Source: F23-D06 sp045116675 | GTDB lineage: Bacteria > Bacteroidota > Bacteroidia > Bacteroidales > WCHB1-69 | Assembly: GCA_045116675.1 (NCBI GenBank) | Contig: JBGUMF010000086.1 | Span: forward strand, 1 to 12,103 | Direction of reading: 5' to 3' | Length of the DNA: 12,103 bases | The notes under the pieces: model-generated | What the model was told of the DNA's origin: nothing | Seen by the model: the letters and a program-made list of their open reading frames with translations, nothing else | Databases searched by the model: none | Shown here: piece by piece, positions 8,389 through 12,103 of the stretch | Layout: every line of letters begins with the position of its first letter | Position numbering within the stretch: position 1 is the stretch's first letter | Program-made: the position numbers and the translations under genes

Positions 8389-8406
8389 ATCCCCATTAAT
8401 AGGGAT
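8389..8406. promoter_or_regulatory. Palindromic candidate operator upstream of feoAB
   Basis: ATCCCCATTAATAGGGAT is an 18-bp palindrome with one mismatched pair (C8394/A8401). Weaker matching continues outward (GGTTATCCC on the left, GGGATTTACC on the right with one extra base). It ends 22 bp upstream of the proposed -7 box, so it overlaps the -33 region. Position and symmetry suit a dimeric metal- or oxygen-responsive regulator; the sequence is not a clear Fur box nor a clear FNR/CRP site, so no regulator is named. Confidence 0.35.
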
Positions 8407-8445
8407 TTACCATCGTTGCAAACACAATATTGGGGAGGGGAAATG

Positions 8446-8471
8446 TTGAGACGCGATGATTCGCGTCTTAA
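8446..8471. repeat. Hairpin of REP-like type after the metallo-hydrolase gene, possible terminator
   Basis: AGACGCGA (8449-8456), a TGAT loop and TCGCGTCT (8461-8468) form a perfect 8-bp stem; two further A-T pairs follow after one mismatch (8446-8447 with 8470-8471). It begins 6 bp past the metallo-hydrolase stop. In the minus-strand transcript it is followed by CAACATTTCC, not a U-run, so it is at best a weak terminator. The GAGACGCG/CGCGTCTC core resembles palindromes that recur many times in bacterial genomes, recalled from general knowledge and not searched here. Confidence 0.5.
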
Positions 8472-8477
8472 AAGAGG

Positions 8478-9575
8478 TTATATGGTGAGACGGAGTTCGG
8501 CAGCGTCGCCCAAGCCAACCGTTATGAGGTTCAAGCCGTACTGGTCGCGGGCTTTGATTTCGTTTTCCAGCGGCTCATCCCAAGGATGGAGTGCAAGGGC
8601 ATACTTGGAATGATGCACGGTTATGATTTGTTTTGCACCCAAATCAACGGCCTCCTGGCCCAACAAAGGAGGTAACGTATGGACAGGTGCCCACAACTCA
8701 TTATACTGTCCGTTTTCAAGAATGGCAAGGTCGATATTCAGGAATCTCTTCCCTATCTGCTTGAAATGCTGGCCATAGCCGCCGTCGCATCCGGCAAAGA
8801 TGGTGCCGTAGGGCGTCTGCAGGAGGAAGGAGGCCCAAAGCGTGTTGTTGCGTCGCATTGCCCGACCGGAGAAATGCTGCGCGGGCAGGCAGACAAAGCG
8901 CCACGACGTTTCAGCGTCATAAACATCGTCCCAGTCCATCTCCACAATATGCGCGGGATCCACGCCCCAGCGTTCCAGGTGCGAGCCCACACCCAGCGGG
9001 CACACCACCCTTTCCACGCGGTCTTTCAGCCGTAAAATGGTCTTATAGTCCAGATGGTCGTAATGGTCATGGGTGATCATCAGATAGTCGATATGGTCGG
9101 GCATGTCCTCCGGCAGGTAGGCATCGGTGCCCGGAAAGGGCTTGTTCACAAAAGAGAATGGAGCGGACGTGCAGAACGTCGGATCCACTAGAACGGTGGT
9201 GCCGTGCAACGACAGCAGATACGAGGAGTGCCCGAACCAAACGTAGAAGTCCCGGTCGGCGGGCAGCGACTTCAGGTCGTGTTTCACCATCTTCAGAGGC
9301 TGTTCCGGTCTCAGGGCTATTTTTTTCTTTTTGAAAACATGTTTTCGCAGCACGCGGCGCATCTTCCGCCATGAGAAGCGCACCTCCACATCGCCCAGAT
9401 TGCAGAAACGCCCGCGACGGAAATTCGGAGAACGCATGATGCGTTGCTTCCGCTCGCCGGACGGGGCTTTGCCGAACCTCGGCAGATGCACGATGACAGG
9501 TCCCAGCACCGCCACAATGACAAGCAGAAGAACTACAAGAGACAACAGCAGAATGATCAGAGTACCGGTAATCAT
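8478..9575 (-). CDS. Membrane-anchored metallo-beta-lactamase-fold hydrolase, NAPE-PLD-like
   Basis: A 365-residue protein. Residues 5-28 are one hydrophobic segment (uncleaved anchor), followed by a basic stretch (K36, R42, K43, R45) that places the enzyme domain in the cytoplasm. The hydrolase domain starts near 108 (DFYVWFGHSSYLLSLHG, DPTF at 131-134) and has the metal motif THDHYDHLD (168-176): His169, His171, Asp173, His174. Further ligands expected from NAPE-PLD are His234 (PAQHFSGR, 232-238), Asp264 (GCDGGY) and His321 (VHHSKYALALHP). The spacings 174-234-264-321 closely follow those of mammalian NAPE-PLD. The family includes phospholipase D-type enzymes acting on N-acyl phosphatidylethanolamines and many hydrolases of unknown substrate, so a lipid phosphodiester is possible but unproven. 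It is monocistronic as far as can be seen: 305 bp separate it from mnmA and 142 bp from feoAB. Its own promoter is unclear (only TATCTTTA at about 9636-9643). Confidence 0.85.
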   Translation of the reverse strand: MITGTLIILLLSLVVLLLVIVAVLGPVIVHLPRFGKAPSGERKQRIMRSPNFRRGRFCNLGDVEVRFSWRKMRRVLRKHVFKKKKIALRPEQPLKMVKHDLKSLPADRDFYVWFGHSSYLLSLHGTTVLVDPTFCTSAPFSFVNKPFPGTDAYLPEDMPDHIDYLMITHDHYDHLDYKTILRLKDRVERVVCPLGVGSHLERWGVDPAHIVEMDWDDVYDAETSWRFVCLPAQHFSGRAMRRNNTLWASFLLQTPYGTIFAGCDGGYGQHFKQIGKRFLNIDLAILENGQYNELWAPVHTLPPLLGQEAVDLGAKQIITVHHSKYALALHPWDEPLENEIKARDQYGLNLITVGLGDAAELRLTI

Positions 9576-9880
9576 GAAACGCTAATTACGACATTAATTG
9601 CCAGTACAACGACAACAGGGCGGTTTTATTTTAAAGATAAGATTTTTTAAGATAAACGCAGAAATCGTGTTTGGGCTCCAGGTGCAAAAGGAATTATACC
9701 CCATATTAACTACCCCGCCCTTCGGGCACCCCTTCTTATAAGGGGAATTAGTTTTGTGCGGTACTAAGGTGCCACGAACATCATAATCAATGGGAAAAAA
9801 TGTCGTCATTATCCTCCAACACCACCCCTCACATTATTATCACCATCAACTATTAATTATTAATTATTAATTGTTAATTG
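9576..9880. other. Intergenic region between mnmA and the metallo-hydrolase gene
   Basis: This 305-bp stretch holds no credible gene. From right to left it contains a heptamer tandem repeat reaching into the mnmA stop codon, about 100 bp of featureless AT-rich sequence, a palindromic GC-rich element (9713-9745), and about 110 bp of leader for the metallo-hydrolase gene. In that leader, minus-strand TATCTTTA is a one-off match to the TAnnTTTG -7 box. A 71-codon minus-strand frame (9594-9809) crosses the palindromic element and has no recognisable protein features. Confidence 0.7.
9713..9745. repeat. REP-like double hairpin element
   Basis: Two adjacent hairpins: GCCC-TTC-GGGC (9717-9727) and CCCCTT-CTTAT-AAGGGG (9729-9745). 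In addition, CCCC at 9713-9716 can pair with GGGG at 9742-9745, enclosing both. On the minus strand it reads as a GGGG-ended hairpin, then TGCC, GAAGGGC, GGGG. Sequences of this pattern (CCCCT...AGGGG-TGCC-GAAGG-CGGGG) are familiar as dispersed intergenic repeats in Bacteroidota; this is from memory, not a search. No U-tract follows on either strand, so a simple terminator is unlikely. Confidence 0.6.
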
Positions 9881-9885
9881 TTAAC
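9851..9885. repeat. Heptamer tandem repeat, five units, overlapping the mnmA stop
   Basis: Five consecutive 7-bp units: TATTAAT three times, then TGTTAAT, then TGTTAAC. The last unit (9879-9885) contains the mnmA stop codon TAA (minus strand, 9883-9881). A related AT-rich stretch (AATAATTAATTGTT, 3841-3854) overlaps the stop of the DUF3857 gene, so this composition may be typical of gene ends in this genome. Confidence 0.75.
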
Positions 9886-10963
9886 TGATTATCCCTCCAC
9901 CCACCACAAGTCCGTCCTTGTACAGCACGGCCGACTGGCCGGGGGTCACACCCCAGACGGGTTCGGCGAAGCGGATCACGGCTTCCCCTGTCTCGGCGAA
10001 GTCGTCGCCAAGCAGCAGTTCCGCCTCGGTAGCCGGCGACTTGTAGCGTATGCGGGCCTGCACCTGCGGGGAGGAGCGCAGCCACTCCACATCGCGCACG
10101 CGCACCTGCGCCGCCTGCACCTCCGTCTGGAAGAGGTCGTCGTAATCGCCGAGGCACACCTCGTTGGTGGCCGCGTCGATGCGGGTGACGTACTTGGGCG
10201 TGCCGAAGGCCACGCCCAGCCCCTTGCGCTGGCCGATGGTAAAGTTGCAATAGCCCGGGTGCCGCCCGATGACTTTCCCGTCGGCATCCACGAACCTGCC
10301 GGACTTCACCTCGCAGCCCTGCTGGGCCAGGAACGTGCGGTAGTCGTTGTCGGGGATGAAGCATATCTCCTGCGACTCGCTCTTTTTCGCCAATTTTTCA
10401 AAATGGTGATCCAAAGCCAGTTGCCTTACTTCCGGCTTGGTATATCCGCCCAGCGGGAAGATGGTCCGTTGCAGGTTCTCTTCGGTGAGCATCCACAGGA
10501 AATAGGTCTGGTCCTTGTGCGTGTCGGCGGCCGTGTGGAGGTAATAGTGGTCGCGGCGAGTGGCAATCTGTGCATAGTGGCCCGTGGCGATATAGTCGCA
10601 GCCAAGCTCGTCGGCGGCCTGCAGCAGCACGCCCCATTTGATGTGCGAGTTGCACAACACGCACGGGTTGGGCGTGCGTCCGAGGCGGTATTCGCTGATG
10701 AAATTGCTGATCACATGATCCTTGAAGAGCTGACGGAAATCCAGTATATGGTGTTCCACGCCCAAGGACTCGGCAAAATGCTTGGCCTCCATGATGCTCT
10801 CCACGGAGCAGCAGCCCTTCTCCTTGGCCAGGCACGACTCCTTGATGTAGTCGAAGGTACGGAAGGTGGCACCCACCAGTTCATAGCCCTGTTCCAGCAG
10901 CAGCAGTGCCGACACACTGCTGTCGATACCGCCGCTCATCGCCATTAGCACACGCTTGGACAT
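9881..10963 (-). CDS. mnmA: tRNA-specific 2-thiouridylase MnmA
   Basis: A 360-residue cytoplasmic enzyme that activates U34 of tRNA-Lys, -Glu and -Gln with ATP and puts in sulfur to make s2U34. The PP-loop motif SGGIDSS (10-16) binds ATP. NPCVLCN (99-105) gives catalytic Cys101, and SQEICFIP (197-204) gives Cys201, the pair equivalent to Cys102/Cys199 of E. coli. Also present are ATGHYA (126-131), KDQTYFLW (150-157) and the GYCNFTIGQRKGLG segment (237-250) before the C-terminal beta-barrel. Length is normal. ATG at 10963 is chosen: it puts the PP-loop 10 residues from the start, as in the family. A TTG 24 bp further upstream would add only a Asn/Lys-type leader. The CCS sequence (51-53) and the TFRTFDYIKES segment are features of the Bacteroidetes form. 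It is GC-rich (a hand count of 10021-10080 gives 43 of 60), unlike the gene on its other side. Confidence 0.95.
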   Translation of the reverse strand: MSKRVLMAMSGGIDSSVSALLLLEQGYELVGATFRTFDYIKESCLAKEKGCCSVESIMEAKHFAESLGVEHHILDFRQLFKDHVISNFISEYRLGRTPNPCVLCNSHIKWGVLLQAADELGCDYIATGHYAQIATRRDHYYLHTAADTHKDQTYFLWMLTEENLQRTIFPLGGYTKPEVRQLALDHHFEKLAKKSESQEICFIPDNDYRTFLAQQGCEVKSGRFVDADGKVIGRHPGYCNFTIGQRKGLGVAFGTPKYVTRIDAATNEVCLGDYDDLFQTEVQAAQVRVRDVEWLRSSPQVQARIRYKSPATEAELLLGDDFAETGEAVIRFAEPVWGVTPGQSAVLYKDGLVVGGGIIS

Positions 10964-11058
10964 ATTTTTCAAATTATTTATAACCAATAATTAAACAATG
11001 AAAAGCATCCTTGACCAACCTTCCAAGAAGATGCCAAGACAGAAGTTTTTCGTTGCCG

Positions 11059-11066
11059 CAAAGATA
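11059..11066 (-). promoter_or_regulatory. Candidate -7 box of the mnmA promoter
   Basis: Minus-strand TATCTTTG (11066-11059) matches TAnnTTTG. It lies 95 bp before the ATG at 10963, leaving a leader of roughly 85-90 nt in which no riboswitch or structured element is evident. No clear -33 box is seen 19-21 bp upstream. Confidence 0.45.
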
Positions 11067-11177
11067 GTGTTTTTTTCATAACCGTTGCCCTGCTTTTGTC
11101 CTTCTGGAAGAGCCTATATGTCATCCATTACTACAATCAAAAAATATTTTTAATAAAATTATATTTAATTTTTTTTG

Positions 11178-11185
11178 TATTTTTG
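11178..11185 (+). promoter_or_regulatory. Candidate -7 box of the DUF1016 gene promoter
   Basis: TATTTTTG at 11178-11185 matches TAnnTTTG and ends 22 bp before the ATG at 11208, which predicts a leader of about 15 nt. The upstream 11137-11177 is almost pure A/T, so a -33 box cannot be told from background. Confidence 0.45.
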
Positions 11186-11207
11186 CATTTTACAAATTCA
11201 TTTAACA

Positions 11208-12103
11208 ATGACAAATAAAAAACCAACATTTATATTCCGTGGAGAGATGACCACCGACGAAGGTTACGTACAATGGATGGCTGACATCAAGCAGCGTTTT
11301 CGCCAAAGCCAAATAAAGGCAGCGGTCCGTGTGAATACTGCCATGCTTGAGTTTTATTGGAGCTTGGGACGAGATATTGTTGAACTTCGCGCAGAAAGCA
11401 AATGGGGAAATGGTTTCTTTAACCAGTTGTCCCTTGATTTGAAAACAGCATTTCCCAGCGAAACTGGTTTCTCTGTGACCAACCTGAAATACATGAAACG
11501 TTGGTATGCCTTTTATAGTGAAAGAGTTGCAATTCGTCACCAAGCTGGTGACGAATTTAATGTTGCTCTTGGTTCTAAAACTGGTGATAAACAAGATGTT
11601 GTAATTCGTCAGCAGGTTGCTGACGAAAAAAGCACCCAACTTGGTGGTCAATTAGAAATGCCTGAGTTTTTTGGCAAAATACCATGGAAACATCATGTCC
11701 ATATCATCTCCAAATGCCAATCTCTTGACGAAGCTCTGTTCTACATTAACAGGGTTGTGGAAGAGGGCTGGTGTCGCAACAGGCTTGAAGCCCAAGTGGC
11801 AGCCAATCTATTCGGTAGTCAGGGTGCAGCACTCACCAACTTTGAGCATACGTTGCCCGCATCACAGAGCCAATTGGCCAAAGAATTGCTGAAAGATCCC
11901 TATCATTTTGAATTCCTGTCCATGAAAGAAGAATACGAGGAACAGAACCTTGAAGATGCATTGGTATCCAATGTGACACGGTTTCTGATGGAGTTAGGCC
12001 AGGGCTTTTCGTATGTAGGTCGTCAGATGGAGTTGCAAATGCCCGGAGGGCAGACATTCTTTCCCGACTTGCTGTTCTATCACATACCCCAGCACCGTTA
12101 TGT
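11208..12103 (+). CDS. DUF1016 (YhcG-type) PDDEXK nuclease, 3' end outside the window
   Basis: The frame is open for 298 codons from ATG at 11208 to the edge. Residues about 18-100 are the DUF1016 N-terminal domain (VNTAMLEFYWSLGRDIVE, WGNGFFNQLSLDLKTAFP, GFSVTNLKYMKRWYAFY). A low-complexity linker (about 105-150) carries two repeated peptides, IRHQAGDE (109-116) and IRQQVADE (133-140). The nuclease domain follows: IPWKHHVHIISKC, LFYINRVVEEGWCRNRLEAQV, DPYHFEFL, and FFPDLLFYH with Asp287 of the PD motif. The ExK half would lie just beyond the edge. The gene is divergent from mnmA and AT-richer (hand count of 11521-11580: 23 G+C of 60), which suggests horizontal transfer. Family members are often found inside or beside type I restriction loci in Bacteroidota, and the biochemical role is unsettled. 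ATG at 11208 is chosen because a promoter box precedes it and nothing in-frame upstream is coding-like. Confidence 0.9.
   Translation, partial: MTNKKPTFIFRGEMTTDEGYVQWMADIKQRFRQSQIKAAVRVNTAMLEFYWSLGRDIVELRAESKWGNGFFNQLSLDLKTAFPSETGFSVTNLKYMKRWYAFYSERVAIRHQAGDEFNVALGSKTGDKQDVVIRQQVADEKSTQLGGQLEMPEFFGKIPWKHHVHIISKCQSLDEALFYINRVVEEGWCRNRLEAQVAANLFGSQGAALTNFEHTLPASQSQLAKELLKDPYHFEFLSMKEEYEEQNLEDALVSNVTRFLMELGQGFSYVGRQMELQMPGGQTFFPDLLFYHIPQHRY
11531..11557. repeat. Intragenic palindrome, copy 1
   Basis: Perfect 12-bp arms AATTCGTCACCA (11531-11542) and TGGTGACGAATT (11546-11557) around the 3-nt loop AGC. It is inside the DUF1016 gene and encodes IRHQAGDE plus flanks. Its centre is 72 bp (24 codons) from that of copy 2. 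Confidence 0.9.
11605..11627. repeat. Intragenic palindrome, copy 2
   Basis: Perfect 10-bp arms TTCGTCAGCA (11605-11614) and TGCTGACGAA (11618-11627) around the 3-nt loop GGT. Same reading frame and same loop size as copy 1. It differs from copy 1 in the arms by one C-G pair turned into G-C, so both sides changed together. It encodes IRQQVADE. Confidence 0.9.

Noticed and set aside
9713..9745. Rho-independent terminator for mnmA.
   Set aside because: It is about 135 bp beyond the stop, and no U-run follows on the minus strand.
9594..9809. 71-codon minus-strand frame upstream of the metallo-hydrolase.
   Set aside because: It runs through the REP-like hairpins and overlaps the likely leader; no motif, no convincing start context.
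9878..10948. 356-codon plus-strand open frame opposite mnmA.
   Set aside because: It mirrors the mnmA gene and has no protein family features; mnmA has all its catalytic motifs.
10964..10987. Upstream TTG start for mnmA adding eight residues.
   Set aside because: The extension is unlike the family, and ATG at 10963 puts the PP-loop at the usual distance.
10998..11081. 27-residue plus-strand frame (MKSILDQ start) between mnmA and the DUF1016 gene.
   Set aside because: Too short, no family, and it covers the probable mnmA promoter and leader.
11531..11627. CRISPR-like repeats.
   Set aside because: Only two units, inside a coding frame, with differing sequences and no unique spacer pattern.
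11202..11651. 149-codon minus-strand frame opposite the DUF1016 gene.
   Set aside because: The plus strand carries a clear DUF1016 domain; the minus frame has no recognisable features.

Overview
The window looks like a chromosomal piece of a member of the Bacteroidota, most likely Bacteroidales (Prevotella/Bacteroides-like). The evidence is the gene families present (a FeoA-FeoB fusion with a small Cys-rich partner, a two-family GH29-GH3 glycosidase, a eukaryote-like GH13 branching enzyme, a DUF3857 protein and a DUF1016 nuclease), promoter boxes of the Bacteroidetes type TAnnTTTG, and no clear Shine-Dalgarno sequences. The species cannot be fixed from the sequence alone.

Layout. Everything from position 1 to 10963 is coded on the minus strand; the last gene is on the plus strand. 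Reading in the direction of minus-strand transcription: mnmA (10963-9881, tRNA 2-thiouridylase); a 305-bp intergenic stretch with a heptamer tandem repeat and a REP-like palindromic element; a membrane-anchored NAPE-PLD-like metallo-hydrolase (9575-8478); a short gap with a hairpin and a palindromic candidate operator; feoAB (8335-5870) followed 3 bp later by a 50-residue Cys-rich membrane protein (5866-5714); a gap with a candidate promoter; then a tight three-gene run consisting of an exported DUF3857/transglutaminase-like protein (5540-3846), a glycogen branching enzyme (3831-1837, 14 bp later) and an exported alpha-L-fucosidase (1794-1, 42 bp later). The last one is fused in frame to a GH3 glycosidase domain and runs off the left edge. 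Divergent from mnmA, on the plus strand, is an AT-richer DUF1016/PDDEXK nuclease gene (from 11208) that runs off the right edge.

How the genes fit together. feoAB and its small partner form a ferrous-iron import unit. The branching enzyme belongs to glycogen synthesis in the cytoplasm, while its two operon neighbours are predicted to be exported; the GH29-GH3 protein would remove fucose and probably a beta-linked sugar from glycans in the periplasm or outside. mnmA is housekeeping. The DUF1016 gene has the base composition of acquired DNA and may be the edge of a defence or accessory region continuing to the right.

The most unusual structure is inside the DUF1016 gene: two near-perfect DNA palindromes, 72 bp apart and in the same reading frame, that differ by a compensatory base-pair change, so pairing is kept while sequence changes. 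Other points worth a look are the GH29-GH3 fusion, the loss of the catalytic residues in the transglutaminase-like protein, and the palindrome placed over the likely feo promoter.
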